A DNA stretch of 64,000 nucleotides from Deinandra increscens subsp. villosa (taxonomy: Eukaryota > Streptophyta > Magnoliopsida > Asterales > Asteraceae): positions 38,449,841-38,513,840 of the forward strand of contig JBCNJP010000027.1 in assembly GCA_039602395.1 (NCBI GenBank), given 5' to 3'. Position numbers and translations under genes: made by a program. How positions within the stretch are numbered: position 1 is the first letter of the stretch; the number at the start of each line of letters is the position of its first letter. The notes under the pieces are model-generated. The model was not told the DNA's origin, did not search any database, and saw only the letters and a list, made by a program, of their open reading frames with translations. Below, piece by piece: positions 12,628 to 24,206 of this stretch.

Positions 12628-15600
12628 CTAAAATACGTACCCAAAGAGATGCGGATAGTATCTTCTCATTTCTTCTTCGGACTCACACGTGGTGTCCGAT
12701 CCCTTCCGATGCTCCCATCTTATCTTTACTTGTTTTATCTCTTTAATCCGGAGACGCTTGACCTTTCGGTCCAGAATTTCAATGGGTCTCTCTACATAAT
12801 TCAACTTATCATCCACCACTATATCATCTAGCGGTACATAAGTTGTCTCATCTGCTAAGCATTTCCTCAAGTTAGACACATGAAATGTGTCATGAATGCC
12901 ACCAAGCTCCTCAGGAAGTTCCAATTTATAAGCGACCTTGCCCACTTTCTCAATGGCCTTGAAAGGTCCAATAAACCGCGGGCTCAATTTACCCCTCTTT
13001 CTAAATATGATCACCCCCTTCCATGGGGATACTTTTAACAATACGTGTCTCCCTCTTGGAACTCGATAGACCTTCGTCTTTTATCAGCATAAGATTTTTG
13101 TTTATCTTGAGCGGCCTTCAAACGAGCTCGTGCTATGTCAATCTTTTCCGTGGTGACCTTTTTAACCTCCTTGTGGGCAAGTTTTCTTTGACCCACTTCT
13201 CCCCAACACAAAGGGGTACGACACTTTCTACCATACAACATCTCGTATGGAGCCATACCAATGCTTGAGTGGTAACTGTTATTATAAGCAAATTCCACCA
13301 AGTGCAAATATTTATCCCAGCTCCCGCCATAGTCTAGGACACAAGCCCGCAACATATCCTCGAGAGTTTGAATCGTCCGCTCACTCTATCCATCAGTCTG
13401 AGGATGGTATGTAGTACTGAAATGCAATCGAGTACCCATAATCCTCTGAAACTCCTGCCAGAATCGTGAGGTAAAACGTGTATCCCTATCAGAAGTTACT
13501 GAAACCGGAACACCATGCATTGATACAATCTCTTTTATGAAAATCTTTGCCAAAGTTTCCGAGTCACTAGATTCGCTAATGGGCACAAAGTGGGCACTTT
13601 TGGTTAATCTATCCACAATCACCCATATAGCATCCTTACTCCTTGCCGTTTTTGGCAAGCTAGTGAGCAGATCCATAATGATATGCTTCCACTTCCACAC
13701 GGGTATCTCAAGCGATTGCAATTTCCCGTAAGGCCTTTGATGCTCCGCCTTCACTTGCAAGCAAGTCATACACCTATTCACATATTTAATAATATCCCGT
13801 TTCATACTGGGCCACCAATAATCGCATTTCAAATCGTGATACATCTTAGTAGCCCCCGGGTGAATTGAGTAACGGGATTTATGAGCCTCGTTTAACAACT
13901 CTTTCACACCACACGTGTTCGAAACCCATAGTCGACCTAACCGGTACTTCAAGCCGTCATTGCCATCAACTAGGTCCTTTATCGCCCCCTTGATTCGTTC
14001 TTTCTTCCAATTATCCTCTTTTACAACATCCACTTGAGCATTCTTGATAGTATCATGAATACTTGAGGTCACAACCAACCTCATGGATTTCACCTTTATG
14101 GGAGCCAAATCCCCTTTCCTACTTAGGGCATCCGCCACCATATTAGCTTTTCCAGGATGATAATGTATTTCACAATCATAATCCTTGATAAGCTCTAGCC
14201 ATCTCCTATGTCTCATATTTAACTCCTTTTGATCGAAGAAGTATTTCAAGCTTTTGTGGTCAGTATAAATGGTGCATTTAACCCCATAGAGGTAGTGTCG
14301 CCAAATCTTTAAGGCAAAAACCACGGCGGCTAACTCAAGATCATGAGTAGGATACTTAGCCTCATTAGTCTTCAGTTGTCTAGAGGCATAAGCAGTTACC
14401 CTTCCTCGTTGCATAAGTACGCACCCAAGGCCAAGGTAAGAAGCATCCGAATACACCACCAAATCTTCTGTGCCCTCCGGTAAAGTCAATACTGGAGCGT
14501 GCGTTAATTTTTCCTTTAAGATTCTAAAGGACTCTTCTTGCTCACTTCCCCATCCGAATTTCACACCTTTCCGAGTTAACTTGGTTAAAGGCGAGGCTAT
14601 CTTTGAGAAATCTTGTATGAACCTCCTATAATAACCCGCCAAACCTAAGAAACTACGAATTTCCGTTGGACTCCTCGGCGTACTCCATCTTGTTATCACC
14701 TCAATCTTTGAAGGATCCACCAGAACACCTTCAGAACTAATCACGTGCCCCGGAAATTGTACCTCTCTTAGCCAAAACGAGCACTTTGAATATTTTGCAT
14801 ACAACTTTTCTTTTCTTAGAATTTCCAACACCTCACGTAGATGTTGGGCGTGCTCTTGAATACACGAGTATATCGTCAATAAAGACGATAACCGATCGAT
14901 CTAACATAGGTCTATACACACGGTTCATAAGATCCATGAAAGCCGCGGGTGCATTTGTTAACCCAAAAGACATCACCAGAAACTCGTAATGCCCATAACG
15001 AGTTCGAAACGCCGTCTTCGGTATATCCTCTTCTTTTACCTTTAGGTGATGATAGCCCGATCTTAAATCAATCTTAGAAAACCAACTCGCGCCTTGCAAT
15101 TGGTCGAATAGATCATCAATTCGAGGCAACGAGTATCGGTTCTTCACCGTCAGTTTGTTTAGTTCTCTGTAGTCTATGCACATCCTTAGACTACCATCCT
15201 TCTTTTTAACAAACAGGACCGGTGCTCCCCAAGGAGAGACACTTGGTCGGATAAACCCCTTGTCGAGTAGTTCTTGCAACTGGCTCATTAACTCTTGCAT
15301 CTCGGAAGGAGCCAAACGATACGGAGCCTTAGCAACCGGCTTGGCACCAGGTATTAGTTCGATGCGGAACTCCACCTCTCTATCCGGTGGAACACCGAGA
15401 TAGTCTTCCGGGAACACATCGGTGTACTCTCGAACTATCGGTACCTCTTCCATCTTTTTGTTCTCAGCGGTAGTATCCACCACATAAGCGAGGAAAGATT
15501 TACACCCGTGTTGGATGTACTTTCTAGCTTCCATAACTGAGCTTAGCAGCGCCTTATTCTTCCTTTCTCCCTAAACTTGAACATTCTTCCCGCTTGGTGA

Positions 15601-15915
15601 TATTAATTGTATCACCTTGCGTCAATAATCTACCTTGGCTTGGTAATTCGATAACCAATCCATCCCCACTATTACTTTGAACTCCCCCATTTTCATGGGT
15701 ATGAGATCAATCGGATATTCCTCTTCTTCGACAGAAATTTTGCAATTACGACATACATAAAATACTACCACACTCTTGTCATCGGCTATTTCTACTTCTA
15801 AAGGTACAAGAAGCTTATCAGTAATAAAGGATGGATTACGAATAAGGTCAAGTGAAACAAACGACCTACTCGCACCCGTATCAAACAATACATGAACAAT
15901 GAATGGAGTTAACAA
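12628..15915 (-). pseudogene. Ty3/gypsy pol (protease-RT-RNase H-integrase-chromodomain), broken
   Basis: From right to left: protease 'VLFDTGASRSFVS' (about 15890); RT with 'FVKKKDGSLRMCIDYRELN' and catalytic 'IVFIDDILVYS' (about 14870); RNase H with 'VYSDASYLGLGCVLMQ' and 'YTDHKSLKYFF'; integrase with an H-x-H...C-x2-C zinc finger ('HPGATKMYHDL', 'CMTCLQVK') and its core; then 'LKVSPWKGV', 'GPFKAIEKVGKVAYKLELP' and a chromodomain-like end 'VKIRWEHRKGS'. Damage: two in-frame stops between protease and RT (about 15540-15625), a frameshift just after the RT IDD motif (about 14845), a TAG in place of a Gln codon after 'YHPQTDG' (13386) and a frameshift at about 13040. It cannot give a polyprotein. 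Confidence 0.93.
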
Positions 15916-17089
15916 GGAAAATACCTGTCACCACCCCTGGATCTACCTTCCCTTCTTCCACAATCAATTGGTAAGACCTCCCTTTGGCTTTGGGAATCTC
16001 CACTATTGTTCCACTCGAATTTCCCCCCGGATTCAACCCCGGGCATTCACTCTTCTTGTGGTCGGCTTGACCACAATTGTAGCACAACTTTGTAGGACTG
16101 GGGCACTAAGCATACCCATGTCCCGTCTTCCCGCAGTTATAACACGGCTTTGTCTTCAAGTAACACTAGCCCTTATGCATTCGACCGTAGTGCGGGCACC
16201 CCGAGGCCCCACCACTTTTACCTTTACTCTTCTTTGGAGTCTCTGCCACCTTTGGTTTCTTATTAGGTGTGGCGCTACTCTCAATTCCCCTCTTTTCACC
16301 TCTTTCCACTTGTCTCTTGATTTCCATCTCTCTTTTACGGGTTGCATTTATCAATTCTTCAAGAGTTTGGCATTTAGAGGCATTTATAAATTCTCTAAAG
16401 TCCATATGTAACATGCTATTGAACCGATGAATTTTCTGTCTTTCGGTTCGCAACTCATCTTTACAAAACTTCACCCTGTCAAGGAAGAAGCCTATCACCT
16501 CCGCAATTGGTTGCCCTTTCTTTTGTCGAAATAAAGATAGTTCTTCTTGCAATTTTTCCACCTCCGATTGAGGGCTATGGTGAGTTTCAAACAACTCCTT
16601 GAATTGCCCCCAATCCAAGGCATTCGCCACTTCTCTTCCTTTTTCAATCTTCATCATGTCCCACCAGTCTTTTGCTCGCGTTCGTAATTGACCGGTAGCG
16701 AACATTACTTGATCCTTCGGATCACACTTGCTTCTTTCGAACACATCTTCCATATCCGTTAGCCACCTATGGCAAGCTATTGGATTGGCATCGCTAGTAT
16801 AGAGTGGGGGCTTGCATGCCACGAAGTCTTTATACGTGCATTTCCCTTTTTCTTTCTTCGCATCCTCCTCACCCTTCAATTCATTCTTCAAGGCTTCAAA
16901 CCTTTGATCCCACATTTCCATCAGAGTCTCTTCCATCTTACCCACGTGGAGCCGTACACCAGCATCCACGGAGGTCTCAACCTCATCAGATACAATATTT
17001 TTTATTTCCGCCAGCATGGCTTCCGTCAAAGCTCCCCCTTGATCATCTTCATTCACCATTGCAACTGAAAGTTTACAATAGGTTAGCAT
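15881..17089 (-). pseudogene. Ty3/gypsy gag, broken in the zinc-knuckle region
   Basis: The main frame (17089-16166, 307 aa) carries a retrotransposon gag domain ('KDFVACKPPLYTSDANPIAC', 'ATGQLRTRAKDWWDMM', 'FKELFETHH') and a basic C-terminal segment. Two TAG stops at about 16166 and 16113 interrupt the following zinc knuckles 'CYNCGKTGHGYA' and 'CYNCGQADHKKSEC', which lie in the same frame. A further frame change joins gag to protease near 15900. The likely start is the Met of 'MVNEDDQGG', about ten codons into the open frame. Confidence 0.88.
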
Positions 17090-17543
17090 CTTATTAACAA
17101 TCCATATGCGTCATGTGAAAGCAAAGTTCAACATCACTATCCACTTGTCACTACAAGAAGATCATTCATCACCACTCTTATTCATTTCAATCTTACCCGC
17201 ATTGTGAATATCACAATCGAGGGTCATTTCATCATTCCTACATCTTATTTACACCTCTTAGGCCAACCTAGCCCTCTTATTACATCTTATACATTTGGGT
17301 ATGAGATTTCATTCATCACCCCCAGATGCTTAGTTTCATCCCATCTTTTACAGTCTTACTTGAATTGTACGCATCACGTACATTCAAGTTCGTACTTGTT
17401 CACAATAAATCAATGATAATTATAATTTAAGCAACGCTATATACTTACCGGGTCACCCGATTGAGCTTTGAACCGAACACTGTATCAATCCCCCGAGCAC
17501 TTGGTTTGAGTTCAAGTGTCCCACAACACTTGAATCCCTCAAA

Positions 17544-17560
17544 CCGTGGCTCTGATACCA
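17544..17560 (-). promoter_or_regulatory. primer-binding site (initiator tRNA-Met)
   Basis: On the - strand, three bases after the end of the 5' LTR, the sequence reads TGGTATCAGAGCCACGG. TGGTATCAGAGC is complementary to the 3' end of plant initiator tRNA-Met, the standard primer of many plant LTR retrotransposons. Confidence 0.93.
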
Positions 17561-17563
17561 ACT

Positions 17564-19743
17564 TGAAGCACCCCAGTACATCTTTTAATCGGTTATCTTA
17601 TATAAAAAGTAGTCCCCGAATTTAAAAAAAACGGATCCATTCATGACCATCAAAACCATTTGCATTTATAAAGTTATAAGTTTGCTATCTTAAAACATCA
17701 TATCAGAGTACACAATCGAATATCAAAATAGGACGACGATTGTCTCCATCTAATACGACCCATCTTTAGGTGTTCAGTTCATTCTTCAAAATGCTCAACC
17801 TGGACCCGCTTGCACTTCATTCTTATTACATGTCATCAATACTAATAACGTATTAGTATTAATGGCATAATAGTAACCAATCAGCACGAAACATACTTTC
17901 TTTAAAAAAAGACAGATTGCAAAATTCGTAGGCTACCCTGATTTCGTAGCCTACGAATCACCAACTCTGATGGGATAGATTGCAAGTTCGTAGGCTGCCC
18001 TGATTCGTAGCCTACGAATCACAGATTCTGCCCCCTTCACCCTAACTCCCATAAATCTCAATTTCCACCACTTCTTTAAATGTCATACAATCATGAAATC
18101 ATTCTATAAAATGAACTTTGAATCCCATTCGCACTAAGTGTCAAATAACAAGTTAGGAAGTGTTAGAGAACATGTTCCAACCCGTTTGACCCATTCATAC
18201 ATCATAACATACCTCTTTTGGATGCACATACTTACAACATGATTTTATTATCAACTATGTATCTACCTTTATTTAGTAGCATCAAAAATTTCCATCTTAC
18301 CCAAACGGGTCGAATTCCATCTTACCCAAACGGGTCGAATTCCATCTTACCCAAACGGGTCAAATTTCATCTTACCCAAACGGGTCAGATTCCATCTTAC
18401 CCAAACGGGTCAGATTCCATCTTACCCAAACGGGTCAAATTCCCATTCTACCTCTTGTTGCTTTCTAGGATGGTTACTCCAACCCATATTCTCCCGAATC
18501 ATTAACTATGCCATTCAATTCATTGCAAGTACAATACTAATAGAGTATGATCACTCATGTTTAACATGAGGTCACTAAACATATCTTACGTAACCTCAAA
18601 GAGTTAAGTCTTGGCCTTCCCTTTGCGTTGGTGGCTTGATCCTCCACCGGTTTCACCTATATTACCATGGTTATTAGATAATCATGAAGATCCACATTCT
18701 TGCAATACTAACGCACACAATGTACCCATGTCAAGTGTTGGCACACTTGACTCCAATTTTCATTCAAGAACAAGCTACATATATAAGAAGACCAAAGTCT
18801 AAGCATTTCTAGACTTTTATCATAAACACATACACACTTTCATATCACATAACACAATACTTCAATTTATGCAATAATTCATGCCTCAAACTTAATAAAT
18901 CTTCACCTAGGCATTTAATCGAACACCTAGAGTGCATATATGATATTCCTACTTGTATGACATATTCCTTCATCCCATTCAACCCATCATTGATTATAGA
19001 TGCATACTTTCATCAATTTCATGGACAATTAAAAATCTTTCATAAGAAGCAAGCTCTTATGATCTAGAAATCCAACCCAACCTCCCACTTATCCACAATT
19101 TTGATTCACATGTGATGGGTTTTAACCCCATTACCATCTTACTAATAATCATAAAAATATAAACATGCAGGGGTAAAATCATGCATCAATTAGACATACA
19201 AGTTCTTACATAGCATCCCTTAACATCAATTTGACCTATATTTGATTTCTCATAGAATCACCTAACATCAAACTCACTTACTTGATGTAAGAACTCATAG
19301 ATTAGATGGTAAAATCGCAGCCTCAACCCCCTCTTATGCTCAATTTCGTTTTTCCCCAACGAGTTACTTCCCAAAATCTAACCAATTTGAAGATTGAACC
19401 CTCAAGAACTGGTTTGGCTCTCACCCTCTTTCTCTGGTTCGTAGAACACATCTAGGGATTATCCCCAGATTTTCTTTTCTATTGTTTTAATTAAAAGTTA
19501 CACATTCAGCCCCTCCCATTTTACTACTTAACCATTTTGTACCAAATCTTCATATTTACCCTTTTAAACCTTGATTTTTCTAGTAAATACTATCTAGTCA
19601 CAAACACACAACTTTAATGACTGGTTAATATTTTACTAAACCCGTCGGGGATGTGGTCACTAACTACATATACCCGAACCTTCCCACACAAAACAAGACA
19701 TTTCCAAATAAAAAATATCACATAAAGAATTTAGGACGTTACA
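17564..19743 (-). repeat. 5' LTR of the Ty3/gypsy element
   Basis: 2180 bp. It begins (left) with TGAAGCACCCC and ends with CGTTACA. Near-identical to the left LTR apart from an expanded 25-bp array and scattered changes; the visible divergence of a few per cent, with the broken coding region, indicates an insertion that is not recent. The paired hairpins recur at 17924-17958 and 17987-18018. Confidence 0.93.
18292..18441. repeat. 25-bp tandem array (6 units) in the 5' LTR
   Basis: Six units of the 25-bp 'ccatcttacccaaacgggtc...' repeat, against three in the opposite LTR. The 75-bp difference equals the whole length difference between the two LTRs. Confidence 0.93.
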
Positions 19744-19748
19744 AAAAT

Positions 19749-20616
19749 TGATATGATTAGGCCTATATGTGAAAAAAATGGGTTGTAGCGTTATAGACAT
19801 TTTAAAAAATGATTTAACATAACTAATATTTAAAAGTAAAGAGTATTTTTAACAACAATTCCTAGATTTTCTAGGGGGGTGTCACTACAATACACACCTT
19901 ATCTACTCTCGCTTCACCCTCTTTCTTAAATCAGGCCCGATGACTGTCGGATGATATGCTAGATGGCCATCCGATAAGTAATGGGCCGCGTGGGAAAGAT
20001 AGTGGTTTTTTCCCCTAAAAAAACCTAACTCGGACAACTGTAAAATATATTAGTGACGGCCATCCGTTCGTTGGTGTTGCATTAAAATTTAGATAGTCTG
20101 TATAGCATATATCTCTTTTCTAGAATAAACTACTTTATACATGCATTTGTGTAGAATTAACATTAACCATGAGAATACCCCTTAAAACAAATATTTTCTA
20201 GAAGTGATTCAAAGTTTTAAAATTTGAATACACCTAATCTATTGAATTATTTTTTAAATTTGAGTATTTTGGTTCCTATGCTTTGATAATTTTAATTATT
20301 TCAGTTCAAAAAGTATTTTTTTAACAAATCAAGAATCAAGTTTTCATACCTTAACCATTTTGGTCCCTTGCCCTAACACTGTTTAAGTAATCTGTTAAAT
20401 ACTGATCACATTCTCCTCATATGATGGGTTTTTCTGTCTTTTTATTTAAAACCAAAGAATAAACATAAAATTATTTACATCCATCCATTCAGACATCATC
20501 TTCGTCATTTTCTCACTTCTTACTTTTTTCCGTTTTCTTTAAAAATGGTGAATTTGTAGATACAACTCTACAACCAAGATTTTAGTCTCCAAAACTTCAA
20601 GATTTTTGTTGTTTAA
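19749..20616. other. non-coding spacer between retroelements
   Basis: AT-rich sequence with no gene, no tRNA and no recognised repeat. Around 19890-20060 it is less AT-rich and carries a repeated 'gatggccatccg' theme, the likely trace of an older insertion that I cannot classify. Confidence 0.4.
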
Positions 20617-20788
20617 TGTATTAACCGATAATATTCTAGACCATTCTAGATATTATTGGTTTGTTATGTGTAAATATTTTGTATATCATTTCCTTTATTA
20701 GGTGATTTAGTTTCCTAGTATTCTTGTATCCTTGTATTTATATCGGGTATTGAATTTCCTATAAATAAATGAGAATCACAAATTAACA
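20617..20788 (+). repeat. short Copia-type LTR (172 bp)
   Basis: TGTATTAACCG...AAATTAACA with TG/CA ends, an internal palindromic block 'attctagaccattctaga', and TATA-like 'cctataaataaatgag' near its end. It is followed at once by TGGTATCATACC, a tRNA-Met-like primer site typical of plant Copia elements. No second LTR was found downstream, so the element is truncated. Confidence 0.6.
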
Positions 20789-20859
20789 TGGTATCATACC
20801 TCCTATAGCCCTAACCCGTTCCCTCTCCATCCTTGCGGATTTTCGATCAAGACATCACC

Positions 20860-21756
20860 ATGTCTGACAAGCCGGCCAACTCCGATCCTAAACCCTATCC
20901 TCTTCATCCGGTGTATACCCTTACCAACATCTTGCACAAAGTTCGCATGCTTGATGGCGTCAAAGTTACCTACGCATCGTGGGTCAAACTGTTCCAAATC
21001 AATGCTGTCTCTTACAAGGTCATGCATCACATCGACGGAACGCCGGCTCCTGCTACCACTGATGGCGAATACGCCACTTGGAAGAAGAACGACTCCATTG
21101 TTTTACAATGGATTTACGAAACTCTTTCTGATGAACTCTTGGTCCAGGTTCTCGCGTCCAATATCACGGCTCGCCAAGCATGGGAGAAGGTTGAATCCAT
21201 CTTCCTCAATAATAAGGGTTCTCGCGCTACTGCCTTAGACTACGAGTTGAGTAACCTCACGTTGAAGGCTTTTCCCTCCCTTTGGCTGACCAACTGGATC
21301 TCGTTGACTGCCCCGTCTATGAACAGCGGCGGGTGTTATTACTGGTCCGTGGATTGCCTCCGGAATATGATGGTTCGCATCCTATTTGAACCAAACCCTT
21401 CCCACATGGGAGACCGCCTGCAATCAATTGCACTTGGAGATGCAACGACAACAGGCCCGCGAGCACCTCACCCATCATCGCTACCACCACTACTAAGCCT
21501 CCTCCTAACCGTGACCCACCTAATCGCTGACCCAATCAAAGTAGCCGGCGGAACCGTCCCAGCCCCGACCCCCTGCTACCCGCTATATCGGTCCATCCCA
21601 ACAGTAGGCCTTCGGCCCGCTTCGCTGCATACCCGCCCAACTTCCCCTACTGGGCTCCCTCCCCTTACTGGGCTCCTCCCCCCTGCCCGTTCCCAACACA
21701 AGGCGGTTGAAGTGCTGGGTTTGAACCCACGACCTCTCCATCATCCAACAACTTAA
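20860..21756 (+). pseudogene. Copia gag polyprotein, frameshifted remnant
   Basis: Starts MSDKPANSDPKPYPLHPVYT and continues with Copia gag (UBN2/Retrotran_gag type) signatures: 'YASWVKLFQINAVSYKVMHH', 'IDGTPAPA', 'VLQWIYETLSDELL' and 'ITARQAWEKVESIFLNNKGS'. From about 21275 the reading moves to a second frame ('DQLDLVDCPV', 'RRVLLLVRGLPPEYD') and from about 21400 to a third ('TWETACNQLHLEMQRQQARE'). A short piece is therefore deleted at about 21275 and a further indel has occurred. The last part is the Pro/Tyr-rich gag tail. No protease, integrase or RT follows. Confidence 0.85.
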
Positions 21757-21770
21757 CCACCGAAACATAA
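21706..21770 (-). repeat. tRNA-like (SINE head) sequence
   Basis: On the - strand 'ggtggttaagttgttgg' resembles an A box and 'gtgggttcaaaccc' matches a Pol III B box (GGTTCAAACC). It abuts the gag remnant on one side and a T tract (21779-21789) on the other. The spacing suits a tRNA-derived SINE, but no target duplication was found. Confidence 0.4.
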
Positions 21771-21789
21771 TCTGTTATTTTTTTTTTTG

Positions 21790-22113
21790 AAATCGTTCTG
21801 GAAATCTTTTATCCTAACCAAGATCATCACATTTTAGGAACTTAGAAATTAAAAAGAAAACAAGCGGTCGCCAGGTCTAAATCTGCAGCTGATGGTGTGG
21901 ATGATGATGATGACGTCATGTAGACAAGTGGTTATTTGTGATGGAAATTGAAGTGATGTAAATATAGTTGAAGAGCTCTATGTAGGGTGATATGTAAATT
22001 TTCATCGAGTGTCTATACGTATAGGCTTAATGAGTATTCGAGTCTATTAAAAGCAGGCGACCACTTCTAATTGATTACTTCCTTCCATACGAACCATCAC
22101 TACATCATTAAAA
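21790..22113 (+). promoter_or_regulatory. presumed upstream region of a small gene fragment
   Basis: Contains a GACGTC-like 'gatgacgtcatg' near 21910 and a TATA-like 'tctattaaaagcagg' about 70 bases before the ATG at 22114. Position suggests a promoter; nothing more can be shown. Confidence 0.3.
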
Positions 22114-22928
22114 ATGGCATCATCTTCAACAAACTACAACAACAGGCCTTGTCCGGAAGCGAACAAGGAGTTGAATGAGCTGAACAGAAGGGAGATGAAG
22201 GATGACCATATCATGCGTAACTCGTTTGGCATGATGACAGGAATAACCACCAATAGCTTCCAGAGCCACATTGGGATGTTTCAGGAACTTGTTGTGTTGG
22301 GATTCTGTGTACGATTCTAAAATTTTAGAGTTATGACTTGAAACACAAGTCACATGGCGGAAGCGTGTACACAAGGTCAATTCTCAATTGATCCCACCAG
22401 TGATCCAACCAACCCGAATAAACAGAAATTTAACTAGTTGTGATTTAACCAAACGAGCCACGATGGTTCAACGAACAGTCTCGCTAAATGACTGTTTCAC
22501 GATTAGGGTTTTAATCTCATAACTATTATGACAAAACCTCACAATAAACATGAAAGATAACCATTATACCTTTCTAGAAGACCAGAGAGAATACACGATG
22601 ACTCGTGGTTGCGCGATCATGGCGGCGACGGCGATGGCGATGCAAAGGCGCGGGGGGGGGGGGGGGGTGGGGAGGCCAAAAGTTTCCTGGTCTCTCTCTC
22701 TTGTGTTGTGATTTCTAGGGTTCTCTGAATTTTGGGGCTTGACCCCTATTTATAGATTAAGCTGAGGAGATAATTATATCAGATAAATCAATTTGGATTA
22801 ATCCCTAATAAATCAAATAACTAATTATTTAAGTTATTCAAAATTCAAAACAATATATATATATATATTACATATATATAAGATTTCGAACACCATATAT
22901 ATATATATATACACATTTTTTTTAAAAA

Positions 22929-22970
<42 letters not shown>

Positions 22971-23388
22971 TGACCAATGTATCTCATAACTAAATTAATC
23001 CACAACAAATTAATTATCTCATAATTAATTTAATTACGTTTTATGAATAAAACGTCCACCACGTTAATTTATTATTAATCTTGAACATGTTAACTAAATT
23101 AACATTCTTACTCGTTGCCCACAGTGTAACCTTTTTGTATCGGACCTTGATAGTTACGTTAATATTATCCGACGATCGGAGACTATAATCTAACATGTTG
23201 ACCCCCCCCCCCCCCCGCCATTCAAAGCCACTAAGTACATCACTGATCAACTGCAGGTAAAGTAGGAGATCTGTGCACTGCTTCGTGGTGTTATGGACAA
23301 CACAATTAAGAAGATGAAGGAAAAGAAGACAATTGTAGAGGAGATTAAGAAGTTTTCGGCACCCGTTGTTAGGGTTTTGTTGTTTTGA
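22114..23388 (+). pseudogene. small unidentified gene interrupted by a solo LTR
   Basis: An open frame starting MASSSTNYNNRPCPEANKEL runs into the LTR at 22295. After the LTR and its TSD, open sequence resumes with 'PFKATKYITDQLQ' and, after a possible intron or frameshift, 'MDNTIKKMKEKKTIVEEIKK' ending at a stop at 23386-23388. The two parts may be one host gene broken by the insertion. I do not recognise the product; the visible protein is charged and helical-looking. A 15-base C tract (23202-23216) just after the TSD also disturbs the frame. Confidence 0.4.
22295..23195 (+). mobile_element. solo LTR, Copia-type
   Basis: 901 bp, TGTTGGGATTC...ATCTAACA, flanked by an exact 5-bp duplication TGTTG (22290-22294, 23196-23200). 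No internal region is left, as expected after LTR-LTR recombination. Inside are a G16 tract (22652-22667) and three long TA microsatellites (about 22857-22970). Its last 210 bp are shared with the remnant at 2567-2757. Confidence 0.9.
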
Positions 23389-24206
23389 TGGTTTATGTCG
23401 ATGTTCTATAAACCGATAACTAATAGGTAGCGAATATAAATGAGATAATTACGTAGGAATCATAAAGTTTTGAAAGTTTGCATGATTTTGAAATAACATA
23501 TTCGTAATTTTTAATGGATGCTTAATTTTGGTTTAACATTTGCGTTATTTTTGTAGAGTTGGGTTAATTATCATTTTGATAAAAGCTGATGAAACATGTG
23601 TTTCCATCATTTTGTTGTAGATGTTGCGTCATTTATAATGTAAAGTTTTTTGTGTGATATTAAATAACGCATGTAAATCGTATACATAAATTTGCCTTAT
23701 GCATAATGTAAAGATTGAAATGATGTTTGGACATGATGTTTAATTAACTAGTAAAAAGTACCTTTTGCGCCATTAAGTGAGCTTAAATAACACAATGTTT
23801 ATTAGGAATTATTAAATAACGCATGTACATTTTTTATGTTGTGTGATATAAAATTACGCATTTATTGATATTCTCGATTGCGTGTATATAAACGCGTTAA
23901 TTTTAAGTTTTTTTATTTGTTTAAAAAAGACGACATTACCCTTTTTATGTAAAAAGAAGAAGATTAAATTATTTTTAAGCCCGTGAGACAATCTGTCCAC
24001 TAGAGCTGCTTAATGGACGGGGAATCAAGGGTTGTTGGGTCTCCGTACCCTTCACGCGCACGATTCGTCCCCTTTGTACAGTAAATCAATAATATGTATT
24101 AAAAAATATTACTGCTGTTTTGGACTAGCTTATAACTAATTGTGCGAATTACATCAAAGAATTACGTACTACGTATACACAATTGAGCAATTAGGTGAAG
24201 TCGAGC
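23389..24206. other. intergenic spacer
   Basis: AT-rich, no gene seen. Several short 'aataacgcatgta' and 'gcgttatt' motifs recur (23535, 23655, 23815), suggesting a very old repeat. It also holds the 3' flank of the DUF1191 gene. Confidence 0.4.

Larger units (their letters stand above)
10487..19743 (-). mobile_element. full-length Ty3/gypsy retrotransposon, chromovirus-like, decayed
   Basis: Two long LTRs (10487-12591 and 17564-19743) flank gag-pol read on the - strand. A 5-bp target duplication AAAAT (10482-10486 and 19744-19748) and TG...CA LTR ends confirm an intact insertion. The primer-binding site beside the right LTR matches initiator tRNA-Met, and a purine tract borders the left LTR. 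Order on the - strand is gag, protease, RT, RNase H, integrase, then a C-terminal chromodomain-like tail, typical of chromoviruses (Tekay/Del-like by resemblance). Stops and frameshifts in gag and pol make it non-autonomous. Confidence 0.95.
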
